A stretch of DNA of 64,000 bases from Gammaproteobacteria bacterium (lineage in GTDB: Bacteria; Pseudomonadota; Gammaproteobacteria; Steroidobacterales; Steroidobacteraceae). Position numbers and translations under genes: made by a program. Shown in pieces: positions 39,118-48,232 of the stretch (its first letter is position 1; every line of letters begins with the position of its first letter). The notes under the pieces were generated by a model. The model did no database searches. It saw only the letters and a list, made by a program, of their open reading frames with translations, and was not told where the DNA came from. The DNA lies in contig JANXZG010000042.1 of NCBI GenBank assembly GCA_025355645.1, positions 1 to 64,000 of the forward strand, written 5' to 3'.

Positions 39118-40167
39118 ATGGATGCGAACGACTCCGGCGACTCACGCCTGGCGCTGTTGACCCGCTGGCTGCGCGAGGACCTCGGGTTCGATTCGGCGCG
39201 CATTGAACCGGCCTCGGCCGATGCAAGTTTTCGCCGCTACTTTCGCGTCACACGAGCCGGCGAATCCTTCATCGTCATGGATGCGCCTCCGGACAAGGAG
39301 GACCTCGGACCGTATCTGAAGGTTACCGGGCTGCTCGCCGGTATCGGTTTAAATGTGCCCTGGGTGCTGGCGCGGGATGTATCCCAAGGGCTGCTGCTGC
39401 TGACCGACCTTGGCACGCGACTTTATCTGCCGGAGCTGACGGACCCGACGGCCGCCGAGCGCCTGTACCAGGATGCCTTTTCCTCGCTCGTGAAAATTCA
39501 AAGCGCGGGGCGCGCCCGCGCTGCCGCGCTGCTGCCTGCCTACGACGAGGCGCTGTTGATGCGGGAGATGCAGTTACTGCCGGACTGGTTCCTCACGAAG
39601 CACACACAGCAGCCCCTTGCCGCCGCAGAGCGAGGGCTGCTAGACGAGCTGTTCGGATTCCTGGCTCAGACCGCGCTCGCCCAGCCGGTTACTTTGGTTC
39701 ATCGTGATTTTCATTCCCGCAACCTGCTGGTCACGCCTGAGGCCAATCCGGGCATCATTGATTTCCAGGATGCGGTGAATGGGGCCGTGACCTATGACCT
39801 CGTATCGCTGCTGAAGGATTGCTACATCGCATGGCCTGCCGCCCGGGTGCGCGAGTGGGCCTTGCAATATCGCGAGATGCTGCTGACGGCCGGCTTTGTG
39901 CTAGGCGCTGGCGAGCGGCAATTCCTGCGCTGGTTTGATTTTTCCGGCCTGCAGCGTCACATCAAGGTACTCGGTATTTTTTCCCGTCTGTTCTATCGCG
40001 ATTGCAAGAGCCAGTATCTGCACGATCTGCCCCGTGTCCTCGATTACGTTCACGCAACTGCGGCGGCCTATCCGGAGACGGCTGCCTTCGCACGCTTCAT
40101 TGAGACGCGGATCCTGCCGCAATTCCCAGCGGCACAAGCGCGCGCACTTGCGCCGAACGGCTGCTAG
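39118..40167 (+). CDS. amgK: N-acetylmuramate/N-acetylglucosamine anomeric kinase
   Basis: About 349 aa of the aminoglycoside phosphotransferase-like family. AmgK phosphorylates MurNAc and GlcNAc at the anomeric carbon in cell-wall recycling that bypasses de novo UDP-MurNAc synthesis and is linked to intrinsic fosfomycin resistance in Pseudomonas. Kinase marks: SFRRYFRV, VHRDFHSRNLL (catalytic loop) and IIDFQDAVNG (metal Asp). Divergent from lptD as in Pseudomonas; murU follows by three bases. Confidence 0.92.
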   Translation: MDANDSGDSRLALLTRWLREDLGFDSARIEPASADASFRRYFRVTRAGESFIVMDAPPDKEDLGPYLKVTGLLAGIGLNVPWVLARDVSQGLLLLTDLGTRLYLPELTDPTAAERLYQDAFSSLVKIQSAGRARAAALLPAYDEALLMREMQLLPDWFLTKHTQQPLAAAERGLLDELFGFLAQTALAQPVTLVHRDFHSRNLLVTPEANPGIIDFQDAVNGAVTYDLVSLLKDCYIAWPAARVREWALQYREMLLTAGFVLGAGERQFLRWFDFSGLQRHIKVLGIFSRLFYRDCKSQYLHDLPRVLDYVHATAAAYPETAAFARFIETRILPQFPAAQARALAPNGC

Positions 40168-40170
40168 CGC

Positions 40171-40860
40171 ATGGCCACGCCAGTTTCTCCTGCACTCGAG
40201 CCTGCGCGCGCAGCAATGATCCTCGCGGCGGGTCGCGGCGAGCGCATGCGACCGCTGACCGATGCGACACCGAAGCCGCTGCTGAAGGTGCACGGGCGCT
40301 CCTTGATCGAGCGCCACGTCCTTGCACTCGCGCGTGCATCGATCCCCTCGATCGTCATCAACCTGTCGTGGCTCGGTGAGCAGATCCGCGCATCCCTCGG
40401 GAATGGCAGCCGCTACGGGGTCACTATTCATTACAGCGACGAGCAGCCCCGGCCGCTCGAGACGGCCGGCGGAATTTTCCGCGCATTGCCGTTGCTCGGT
40501 GCCGGTCCCATTGCCGTCATCAATGGTGACGTGTTCACGGACTATCCATTCGAGCGTCTGAAGATCGGTCCAGACAGGGATGCCCATCTCGTTCTCGTCG
40601 ACAACCCGCCGCACCACCCAGGCGGCGACTTCGGCCTCAACGGGAACTCCATTATTGCGGGAGCCCCGCGGCAGCTGACGTTCTCTGGGATTGCGCTCTA
40701 CCGGTGTGCGTTTTTCGATGGCTGTACAGATGGAGCGTTTCCGCTGAAACCGGTGCTACTGCGCTCAATCGCAGCGGGACGCTGTTCGGGTGAGTGGTAT
40801 GACGGCCTGTGGGAGGACGTCGGAACTCCGGAGCGCCTCAGCGCCCTGAACGGCGGATGA
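40171..40860 (+). CDS. murU: N-acetylmuramate alpha-1-phosphate uridylyltransferase
   Basis: 229 aa nucleotidyltransferase. MurU turns MurNAc-1-P (from AmgK) and UTP into UDP-MurNAc. The nucleotide signature MILAAGRGERMRPLTDATPKP occurs at about 16-36, followed by INGDVFTDYPF (metal Asp) and WYDGLWEDVGTPERL at the end. ATG 40216 is an alternative start closer to the conserved block. A 95-base gap separates it from the converging fusion gene. Confidence 0.92.
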   Translation: MATPVSPALEPARAAMILAAGRGERMRPLTDATPKPLLKVHGRSLIERHVLALARASIPSIVINLSWLGEQIRASLGNGSRYGVTIHYSDEQPRPLETAGGIFRALPLLGAGPIAVINGDVFTDYPFERLKIGPDRDAHLVLVDNPPHHPGGDFGLNGNSIIAGAPRQLTFSGIALYRCAFFDGCTDGAFPLKPVLLRSIAAGRCSGEWYDGLWEDVGTPERLSALNGG

Positions 40861-40876
40861 GCATCGCGCTCATGCT

Positions 40877-40893
40877 GACGCCCGCCCGGCGTC
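40877..40893 (+). terminator. Possible hairpin between murU and the converging gene
   Basis: GACGCC and GGCGTC with a five-base loop form a perfect six-base-pair stem 17 bases after the murU stop. There is no T-run, so intrinsic termination would be inefficient unless Rho helps. It is the only clear hairpin in this convergent gap. Confidence 0.35.
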
Positions 40894-40955
40894 GGGAGAC
40901 GCTTACTAGACGCCAAAAGTGCCGCGGGCTGCGCGCGCGCCCTGACATGCGCCGC

Positions 40956-43900
40956 TCATGCACGGCCGTTTCGGTTCAAGCCGTCCTCACCCAGGATCTT
41001 CTGTAGCGTGTCGGCGAGATAGTCCGCATTCGCTTCGCTGAAGCAAAGGGGAGGGCGGATCTTGACGACGTTGTGGAAGGGGCCATCGGTGCCGGCAAGA
41101 ATGCCTTCCTCGCGCAGTCGATTCACGATGTAGCTCGCCGCATCGCCAGCCGGCTCCAGCGTCTCGCGGTCATGCACGAGCTCCACGCCGAGGAACAGCC
41201 CGAGTCCGCGCACATCGCCCACCAATGGATTCACATCCTTCAGCAGCTCAAGACGCGCGCGCAAGCGCGCGCCAACGCGCAGGCAGTTATCACCGAGCTT
41301 TTCATCGACCAGCACATCAAGGACCGCTAGTCCTGCCGCGCAGGCGACCGGATTGCCACCGAAGGTGCTGAAGAACTCCATGCCGTTGGCAAAGCTGGCG
41401 GCGATGTCAGGCGTCGTCACGACCGCGCCCAGCGGGAAGCCGTTGCCAATAGGCTTGCCAAGCACGACGACGTCGGGAATGACGTGCTGGGTCGCAAAAC
41501 CCCAGAACGGATGCCCGAGTCTTGCAAATCCGGTCTGTACCTCATCGGCGATGCACAGGCCACCGCCGGCACGCACCGCGCGGTATACAGCGGCAAGATA
41601 GCCAGGCGGAAACACGATTTGCCCGCCGACGCTCGGCAGACTCTCGGCAATGAATCCGGCTGGACGCACGCCCGCGCCGATCATCTGCTCGATGTGCGCC
41701 GCATATTTTGCGCCGGCGCGAGGGTCGCTGCGCTTATAGGCCCCGCGGTAGTCATCGGCGATCGGCGCCACATGTACCCATGATTGGCGCCCGCCGCCGC
41801 CGGGACCGTCGAATTTATAGGGGCTGATGTCCACGAGCGAGCTCGAGTGGCCGTGATAGGCGTGCTCCAGCACGATCATGTCGCGGCGCCCGGTGTGGGT
41901 GCGCACCAGGCGCACGGCCAGTTCGTTGGCCTCGGTGGCGGAATTCACGAAGTAACAGACGCTGAGCGAGGGTGGCAGCAGTGCGGTCAGACGCGCGGCA
42001 TAATGCAGCACATTATCGTGCAGATAGCGGGTATTGGTGTTCAGCAGTGCGATCTGGCGCTGCACGGCTTGCACGATGCGCGGATGGCTGTGGCCGCAGA
42101 CCGGCACATTATTATAAGCATCCAGATAGGCGCGCCCGTCCTCGTCATACAGGTATTGCCTCCAGCCCCGCACCATTTTCAGTGGCTTGCGGTAACTTAA
42201 TGACACATTGCTGCCCAGGCGCCGGCGGCGCTCCGCGAGCGTAGCCTGCAGGGCAGCTTCGGGGGGCGGGAAGAGTGCCGCCGGGACGCCTGCGATCAGG
42301 TTCGGGTCTGGCGACAGGCTCAGCCACAGGCCCCGCTCGCTGGCGCGCGCAACCCCCGGGAAACCTGTGGCAAGGCCCAGATCATCCATGATGAGCTGGA
42401 AGTGCAGGTGCGGCGTCCAGCCGCCATTGACCCGTGCTTCTCCTATTTCCGCGAAGTGCTCGCCGCGCGCGATTACCTGCCCGACTGCAACGCGCTCGAG
42501 CGATTCCTCGCTGAGGTGCCCATACAGCGTCAGGAATTCGCGTCCGTCGTCGATTTTATGACGCAGCAAAATCACCGGGCCGTAATCCTGGGGCCCGGCA
42601 TTTTTGGCGCGGGCAAAAACTGTGCCTGCCAGCGGCGCGTGGATTTGCGTGCCCGCTGCGGCAAACAGGTCAAGACCGAGGTGCACCGTTCGGCGCTCCG
42701 CAGTCGGCTGGGACTCGTCGCCAAACACTGGTGCGCTGTACAGGCTGCGCGCCTCGTTGTAGCGACCAATCGCCACATGGGTTCCTGCTTCGCGCAACGC
42801 CGCCCCGATGCGCGCAGTCAGTGCAGGCTCCTCGAGCACAGTCGGATCAGCGCCTGTCCACAGGCTTGCGACACTCAGATCAAGCACCAACGCTGTATCC
42901 AGGTTCGCCATCAGGGGCGCAAATGAAGCGTGGTTCGAGCGCAGCCATGCGACTGTCGCGGCCGTTCCCGGCACAGCGTCCAGATCGCAGGCGCTGCGCA
43001 ATGTGCTGTGAACGAGCTGCGCATTGAGTGGCGCGAGCGCCTCGAGCGCCGCCCATGCCGGGGCTTCGCTGATCGTGATATACGGATCGTCCGGGGCGAG
43101 GGCTTTGCGGCAGGCGGCATTGACCACACTGACGCACAGTCGCGCAAGGATCAGCGGCAGTAATACTGCGATCTCCCGATCGTCAAGTGGAAATTTGCGA
43201 TGGAACCCGCGCACGACCGCGGCCGCGGCCGCCAGCGGATCCTCCTGCCCTAGTAGCGCGTAGGCAATCGTGATGGCGAGTTCCGCTACCGTGAGCCCTC
43301 TATGCATGTCGCCGAAGTCGATCACGCCGACAATGCGCGGATGCTGCGAGCGCGGCGCATCGGTCAACACGTTGTAATCGTTCGCATCGCCGTGAATGAT
43401 GCTGTGGCGCAGCGACGGCAATGCGGGCAGCACATCGGCGCTGAACTTGCGCATGCATTGGGCGACGAGGCGGCGCCGCCGAAGGTCTGAAATTTCCTCA
43501 AGGTGCGCAATGATCCAGGCGCAGCGCTCCAAGTCCCATTTCAGTTCGCGCACTGCGGCGGGATGGTCAAAATCCGCAAGTGCCGCGGTCAACTCACCAA
43601 CGTAGGCGCCGAGTTCCTGCAACAGCTGCGCTGTTTTTGGCCGTGTTTCAGCGATCGGTCGGCCATGCAGGTAACTGACCGCCCACACGGCCTGCATGAC
43701 GCCCGGTTCTATCTCGACGACTGATACCGGCTCGCCACTGCGCGCAGGCTGAACTCGCTGGAGTGAAAGTCCTGGCGCTCGCGCGGCCAAGTGCTGCAAC
43801 GCCCGCACTTGCAAATCGACGAGCCCGATTTCCCGCGAGGGGTGCATGATCTTGAGCACGAAATGCGGGCCACCTTCCACCATGAGCCGGAAGTTGTTGT

Positions 43901-44024
43901 CATACTCACCGGGAAGGGCTGCGGCACGGGCGCTGATTCCATAGAGTTCAGCGGCGATGGGCTCAGCCGCATCAGCCGTTAGCGTCGCCGGCAACAGCGC
44001 ATCGGCCTGGATGGTTTTGTTCAT
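40956..44024 (-). CDS. Three-domain fusion: small-molecule kinase, LytM/M23-like, PLP phospho-lyase/aminotransferase
   Basis: 1022 aa. Residues about 20-345 are an APH/choline-kinase-like domain with [10 protein letters not shown] (211-220) and IDFGD (235-239). About 420-580 is an M23/LytM-type fold with every zinc ligand of that family: H448 and D452 (HLGLD), H502 (YGHL) and H539/H541 (HLHF). About 610-1015 is a class III PLP enzyme with ADEVQTGF (D827) and the lysine K857 in GKPIGNGF. The PLP part resembles ammoniophospholyases of phosphoethanolamine or phosphohydroxylysine, and the kinase resembles hydroxylysine kinase, so a kinase-lyase tandem is plausible. No signal peptide. ATG overlaps the nucleoside hydrolase stop (ATGA). 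Confidence 0.85.
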   Translation of the reverse strand: MNKTIQADALLPATLTADAAEPIAAELYGISARAAALPGEYDNNFRLMVEGGPHFVLKIMHPSREIGLVDLQVRALQHLAARAPGLSLQRVQPARSGEPVSVVEIEPGVMQAVWAVSYLHGRPIAETRPKTAQLLQELGAYVGELTAALADFDHPAAVRELKWDLERCAWIIAHLEEISDLRRRRLVAQCMRKFSADVLPALPSLRHSIIHGDANDYNVLTDAPRSQHPRIVGVIDFGDMHRGLTVAELAITIAYALLGQEDPLAAAAAVVRGFHRKFPLDDREIAVLLPLILARLCVSVVNAACRKALAPDDPYITISEAPAWAALEALAPLNAQLVHSTLRSACDLDAVPGTAATVAWLRSNHASFAPLMANLDTALVLDLSVASLWTGADPTVLEEPALTARIGAALREAGTHVAIGRYNEARSLYSAPVFGDESQPTAERRTVHLGLDLFAAAGTQIHAPLAGTVFARAKNAGPQDYGPVILLRHKIDDGREFLTLYGHLSEESLERVAVGQVIARGEHFAEIGEARVNGGWTPHLHFQLIMDDLGLATGFPGVARASERGLWLSLSPDPNLIAGVPAALFPPPEAALQATLAERRRRLGSNVSLSYRKPLKMVRGWRQYLYDEDGRAYLDAYNNVPVCGHSHPRIVQAVQRQIALLNTNTRYLHDNVLHYAARLTALLPPSLSVCYFVNSATEANELAVRLVRTHTGRRDMIVLEHAYHGHSSSLVDISPYKFDGPGGGGRQSWVHVAPIADDYRGAYKRSDPRAGAKYAAHIEQMIGAGVRPAGFIAESLPSVGGQIVFPPGYLAAVYRAVRAGGGLCIADEVQTGFARLGHPFWGFATQHVIPDVVVLGKPIGNGFPLGAVVTTPDIAASFANGMEFFSTFGGNPVACAAGLAVLDVLVDEKLGDNCLRVGARLRARLELLKDVNPLVGDVRGLGLFLGVELVHDRETLEPAGDAASYIVNRLREEGILAGTDGPFHNVVKIRPPLCFSEANADYLADTLQKILGEDGLNRNGRA

Positions 44025-45124
44025 GCGCCTGCGCTGAGCCGGCCAATCAGCAGTTCAAAAAAAGCCGCTGCGTCCAGATCGAGCGCGACATGGGCATTGG
44101 GCTCGGGACGTTCCCGCAGGATCGGCGAGGATTTCAGGCTGCCGAGCAGGGGGGCGGAGCCGCGCACCGGTGGCTGCGGCGGCGCGTGGGGCACCCGATA
44201 CCCGAGGGTCTCGCCCGCGGTCAGCTCTCCGCCGGTCTCGACATCGACATAGAACGGCTCCGTCGTGACGATCGCAGGATCCAGGAACGCCGCGACTGCC
44301 ACGGAGTCGTGCATGTTCGGACCCGACGGCAAGCCTTGCGCGCGGTGGTGGGCGAGGGAATTTCTGCCGATCAGGGCGGCGGCCTGGCTGACCGGATTGT
44401 CATGAGCGGCGAGCGTGGCGACATGCTGATCGGTTAGCGTCGTCTTTCGCGTCACATCGAGTCCGACCATCGTAATCGGGATGCCCGACTGGAACACGAT
44501 GCGCGCGGCCTCCGGGTCGACATAGACGTTGAATTCGGCGGCTGGCGTGATGTTGCCGCCGGAGAGGGACCCTCCCATCATGACGACGCTTCGCACGAGC
44601 GGCGCGAGCCCCGGGTCGGCATTCAACGCCGTGGCAATGTTGGTTTGCGGACCGAGCGTGATCAGCGTGATCTCACCGGGGTACTTGCGAACAATTTTCT
44701 GGATCAGGTCCGCGGCAGATTCGGCAACCGGTGTCCTCTTGGGTTCCGCAAATACTGCGCCGCCCAGGCCATTTTCCCCATGTGCATAGGCTGCCGTAAC
44801 CAGTCGGCGCAACAGCGGCGCCCTGGCGCCTGCCGCCACCGGGATATCGGTGCGCCCTGCGATCTCCACCATGCGCAGCGCATTCGGCAACGTCAGTTCA
44901 AGGGGCACATTGCCGGCCACTGCGGTGATCGCTTCTATGTGAAGCTGTGACGAGCACATGGCGAGCAGCAATGCGAAGGCATCATCGACTCCGGGGTCGG
45001 TGTCAATGATCACGCGGCTCTGGCCGCGCGCCGCGGACTCTTTCCCGCTGGCCGCGATTGCCGGGCGCAGGGCGGCGAGGCCAAGCCCTACGGTCGTCGC
45101 GGTCACAAAGCGTCGTCTGTCCAT
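44021..45124 (-). CDS. Exported nucleoside hydrolase (IunH family) with Tat signal
   Basis: 367 aa. The N-terminus MDRRRFVTATT plus a hydrophobic stretch to about AIAAS is a twin-arginine signal, so the protein is likely periplasmic, unlike most nucleoside hydrolases. The catalytic calcium motif IIDTDPGVDDAFALL opens the mature protein; GPQTNIATALN, MMGGSLSGGNITPAAEFNVYVDPEAA and HDSVAVAAFLD follow. It cleaves the N-glycosidic bond of nucleosides or related compounds. GGGAG lies seven bases upstream of ATG 45124. Leads a two-gene operon with the fusion gene. Confidence 0.9.
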   Translation of the reverse strand: MDRRRFVTATTVGLGLAALRPAIAASGKESAARGQSRVIIDTDPGVDDAFALLLAMCSSQLHIEAITAVAGNVPLELTLPNALRMVEIAGRTDIPVAAGARAPLLRRLVTAAYAHGENGLGGAVFAEPKRTPVAESAADLIQKIVRKYPGEITLITLGPQTNIATALNADPGLAPLVRSVVMMGGSLSGGNITPAAEFNVYVDPEAARIVFQSGIPITMVGLDVTRKTTLTDQHVATLAAHDNPVSQAAALIGRNSLAHHRAQGLPSGPNMHDSVAVAAFLDPAIVTTEPFYVDVETGGELTAGETLGYRVPHAPPQPPVRGSAPLLGSLKSSPILRERPEPNAHVALDLDAAAFFELLIGRLSAGA

Positions 45125-45393
45125 CTTGGGCTCCCGTCATGACTGATGATGTGTAGAAGGGATTGCAAGTATCCCTCGAAATGTTTCTAGCGCGCCATGG
45201 GCCCTGAGCACATCGGTCATCGCGCTGGCACTGACAATTCTGCCTGGCGTCGCGATGGCCGTGCTCGGCGAGCGTCTGCTCGACCAGCGTGGGGCGCCAC
45301 GGACGCTCAGGGGGCTGTGGCATAATTGCCAGCATTGTTGCATTGACGCACAACTCTGGCCACAATCCGGTTTCATCAAAAAGGGGACTGTTC
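45125..45393. promoter_or_regulatory. Intergenic region between nucleoside hydrolase and cytochrome c'
   Basis: 269 bases, the longest gene-free part of the window. AGGGAT 45158-45163 and ATCCCT 45171-45176 form an inverted repeat with a seven-base loop, close to the nucleoside hydrolase start and possibly an operator. AAGGGG about eight bases before ATG 45394 is the cytochrome ribosome binding site. CATAAT at 45321-45326 is a possible -10 for the cytochrome gene, with no convincing -35. A frame from 45186 to 45452 reads as a hydrophobic stretch but has no credible start. Confidence 0.4.
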
Positions 45394-45855
45394 ATGAAGC
45401 AATCTTTCAGGGCCTTGGCATTGTTCGCCGGCGCATTGGCGCTGCAGTCTAGCCAGGCGGCGACGCAGACCAAGGGTGAAGCGGAAGTAGATTATCGCCA
45501 GAGCTTGTACACAGTGATCGCCGGAAATTTCCACCCGCTCGGCGCCATGGCCGAAGGCAAGATGCCCTTCAACGCGGCCGACGCCAAGCTGCGAGCCGAG
45601 CGCATCGCGTTCCTGGTGCCTATGCTCAAGGAAGCCTTTCCCGCAGACTCCAATGGAGTCGGGCACACCTCCGCAAAGCCCGAGATCTGGACCGACACGG
45701 CCGGGTTCGACAAGGCGCTGCAATTGCTGATCGACAAGAGCGCGGCGCTCGCCGTCGCGGCCAATAGCGGTGATGCCGACAAGGTCAAGGCAGCGGTCCA
45801 GGACACGGGCAAGGCCTGCAAGAACTGTCACGACAAGTTTCGCGTCAAAGATTAA
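45394..45855 (+). CDS. Cytochrome c' (class II)
   Basis: 153 aa with a Sec signal peptide (to about SSQA). The mature part is a helical bundle protein whose only haem site CKNCHDKFR is at the C-terminus, the arrangement of class II cytochromes c'. These bind NO or act as electron carriers in the periplasm, often paired with a cytochrome b561, which lies 1.7 kb downstream on the opposite strand (47529-48230). AAGGGG provides the ribosome binding site. The next gene starts three bases after the stop. Confidence 0.92.
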   Translation: MKQSFRALALFAGALALQSSQAATQTKGEAEVDYRQSLYTVIAGNFHPLGAMAEGKMPFNAADAKLRAERIAFLVPMLKEAFPADSNGVGHTSAKPEIWTDTAGFDKALQLLIDKSAALAVAANSGDADKVKAAVQDTGKACKNCHDKFRVKD

Positions 45856-45858
45856 GGG

Positions 45859-47532
45859 ATGCGCGCCTGTAGTCTTGCCGCCGGGCTTATAGCCGGCGCA
45901 TTGCTCGGCGTCGGCGCCCAGGCCGCGCCGACGCTGGTTGAAAATGTCCACGGCTACACGCTGACGGCCACCGGGCTCATACAATTTGGCGCACTCGCAT
46001 TCGAGGGTGGCAAGGTGCTCGCGACGGGCGATGCGCCGGATCTGCGTAAGCGCTTTTCATTAGCTCAGGTCATCGACGGGCACGGAGCGACCCTGCTTCC
46101 GGGCATCATCGATGCCCACGGCCATATCTTGAGCATGGGCGCGGCCATGACCGCGATTGACCTGGTTGGCACCAGCTCGCTCGCCGAGGCGCAAGCGCGC
46201 ATCAGCGCGTACGGGCATGCGCATCCTGAGCGCAAGTGGCTGTTCGGGCGTGGCTGGAACCAGGTCATCTGGAAACTGGGACGCTTTCCCTATGCCGCGG
46301 AACTCGACTCGGTCAGCGCTGGCCGGCCGGCGGTGCTCGAGCGCATCGACGGACATGCCGAATGGGTGAATACGGCCGCGTTGCACGCGGCGGGCATCAC
46401 CAAGGACACAGCGGATCCGCAAGGCGGCCGCATCGAGCACGATGCGAGCGGCAATCCCAGTGGCGTGCTGGTCGACAACGCGATGAATCTCATGGACAAG
46501 GTCACGCCGCCGCCGTCGGATGATGAGCAACGGGCCGCACTTCGCGCCGCGCTGGCGCACATGAACTCGGTGGGCCTGACCTCGGCCGGAGACGCGGGGG
46601 TCAGCGCGAGGGACGTAGCGCTGTACCGGGAGTTCGCAGACAAGGGCCAGCTGAGCGCAAGGATCTACGCGATGATCGCCGATACCGGTGAGGATTTTCG
46701 CGCTCTGTCGAAGCAGGGGCCGCTGATTGGTTATGGCGCGGATGTCCTGACGGTGCGCGCCGTCAAGCTGTTTGCCGATGGTGCCCTCGGCAGCCGTGGC
46801 GCCGCCATGCTAGCGCCATATTCAGATTCGCCGGGGCAGCGTGGGCTGCTGTTTATGTCCGCCCAGGACATGCAGGCGAAGATCCAGACGGCGCTGCAGG
46901 CGGGTTACCAGGTTAACGTGCATGCCATTGGCGATGCCGCGAACCGGCAGGTGATCGATGGGTTCGAGGCCGCGTACAAGTCTGTGCCCGCCGGCAGGGC
47001 GATGCGCAACCGGATCGAACATGCGCAGATCGTCTCGCCGACCGACATACCGCGTTTCAAGCAGCTTGACCTGGTCGCTTCAATGCAGCCCACTCATGCG
47101 ACCAGCGACATGAACATGGCCGAGGAGCGGATCGGCCGCGAACGGCTGAAAGGCGCATACGCCTGGCGCACATTCCTTGATCAAGGCACTCGCATTGCCG
47201 GCGGCTCAGACTTTCCGGTCGAGTCGGACAATCCGTTTTTTGGCCTGTATTCAGCAGTGACCCGCGCAGATCACGATGGCAAGCCGGCGGGCGGCTGGCA
47301 TCCCGAACAGGCGATGAGCCTGATCGAGGCGTTCCGCGCGTTCACGCTGGATGCGGCCTATGCGCAGCATCAGGAAAATTCCGTGGGCTCCCTGGAGCCC
47401 GGCAAATGGGCCGATTTCATCCTGATCGACCGCGATTTGTTCGCCATCCCGGCGCTCGATATCTGGAAGGTCCAGGTACGAAGTACCTGGGTGGCAGGTA
47501 AGCAGGTCTATTCGGCCACAGCCAAGCACTAG
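45859..47532 (+). CDS. Exported amidohydrolase, YtcJ-like (amidohydrolase 3)
   Basis: 557 aa with an N-terminal signal (LAAGLIAGALLGVGAQA). Metal motif near 75-88: LLPGIIDAHGHI; RGWNQVIW is typical of YtcJ proteins. Later segments are KLFADGALGSRGA (metal-bridging Lys region), QVNVHAIGD, IEHAQIVSP and GGSDFPVE (final Asp). Substrate unknown; such enzymes hydrolyse amides or N-substituted metabolites. It ends on CTAG 47529-47532, shared with the converging cytochrome b561 gene. Confidence 0.88.
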   Translation: MRACSLAAGLIAGALLGVGAQAAPTLVENVHGYTLTATGLIQFGALAFEGGKVLATGDAPDLRKRFSLAQVIDGHGATLLPGIIDAHGHILSMGAAMTAIDLVGTSSLAEAQARISAYGHAHPERKWLFGRGWNQVIWKLGRFPYAAELDSVSAGRPAVLERIDGHAEWVNTAALHAAGITKDTADPQGGRIEHDASGNPSGVLVDNAMNLMDKVTPPPSDDEQRAALRAALAHMNSVGLTSAGDAGVSARDVALYREFADKGQLSARIYAMIADTGEDFRALSKQGPLIGYGADVLTVRAVKLFADGALGSRGAAMLAPYSDSPGQRGLLFMSAQDMQAKIQTALQAGYQVNVHAIGDAANRQVIDGFEAAYKSVPAGRAMRNRIEHAQIVSPTDIPRFKQLDLVASMQPTHATSDMNMAEERIGRERLKGAYAWRTFLDQGTRIAGGSDFPVESDNPFFGLYSAVTRADHDGKPAGGWHPEQAMSLIEAFRAFTLDAAYAQHQENSVGSLEPGKWADFILIDRDLFAIPALDIWKVQVRSTWVAGKQVYSATAKH

Positions 47533-48230
47533 AACAGCGACAGCGAGCCTTCAGGGGCCAAGCGAATCGCGAGCGCAAGGGCGCCCGCGAGCAAAATCAC
47601 GATCAGCAGCGCAAGCCATAGTCGCGAGCCGCGGATTTCCTGATCTTCGGGCACGAGCTCATCGGGCTTGCGCCCGGTCAGCATCGGCAGCACCAGATTG
47701 TCGCGCCGGACAAAAAAATACAGCGCTGCGGCGATGATGTGCAGCCCGACGATCGCCTGCAACACATGGAATACACGGTGATGAATCGTCGTCAAAAAAT
47801 CGCTGCGTGAGAGCGATATCCAACCAAACAGCGGTCCTGTATTAATGACCCCATCGTTCGCGAACAAGCCGGTCAGCCCCTGCGTCAGCAGCAGCAGGAG
47901 CATGGTAACGACGACCCAACCACCGAGCGGATTGTGGCCGACGCTCGGCCGATAAGTAGCGCTCGAGGTAAGCCCGTGAGCGTAGCCAATAATTTCGCGT
48001 GGTCCGCGCAGGAAGTTTGCAAAAAGCGCATGTCGTGTGCCGACGACGCCCCACAACAGTCGGAAGCAGACCAGGACGAGCACCGTGTATCCGCAATACT
48101 CGTGCCACCTGAATGCCGTCGAGGAGAACTCGCTGGTGATCCACGAGCCGCATATCACGAGCACGAGCAGCCAATGAAATATTCGTACCGGCAGATCCCA
48201 AACGCGCCGGCCTTGATCGCGCCAGGACAT
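47529..48230 (-). CDS. Cytochrome b561-type membrane haem protein
   Basis: 233 aa, four core hydrophobic segments plus a C-terminal one. The axial-ligand histidines expected of the CybB/Ni-hydrogenase b-type family are visible: RIFHWLLVL, FRWHEYCGY and HRVFHVLQAIVGLHII. It carries electrons between the quinone pool and periplasmic carriers. It closes a minus-strand run that starts at the PQQ dehydrogenase and follows a cytochrome c by two bases, so it probably drains that module, while cytochrome c' (45394-45855) could be another partner. Confidence 0.88.
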   Translation of the reverse strand: MSWRDQGRRVWDLPVRIFHWLLVLVICGSWITSEFSSTAFRWHEYCGYTVLVLVCFRLLWGVVGTRHALFANFLRGPREIIGYAHGLTSSATYRPSVGHNPLGGWVVVTMLLLLLTQGLTGLFANDGVINTGPLFGWISLSRSDFLTTIHHRVFHVLQAIVGLHIIAAALYFFVRRDNLVLPMLTGRKPDELVPEDQEIRGSRLWLALLIVILLAGALALAIRLAPEGSLSLF

Positions 48231-48232
48231 CG

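Noticed and set aside
45186..45452. A hydrophobic frame upstream of cytochrome c'
   Set aside because: It has no start codon before the hydrophobic stretch and runs into the cytochrome gene out of frame; no ribosome binding site. At most a decayed remnant.
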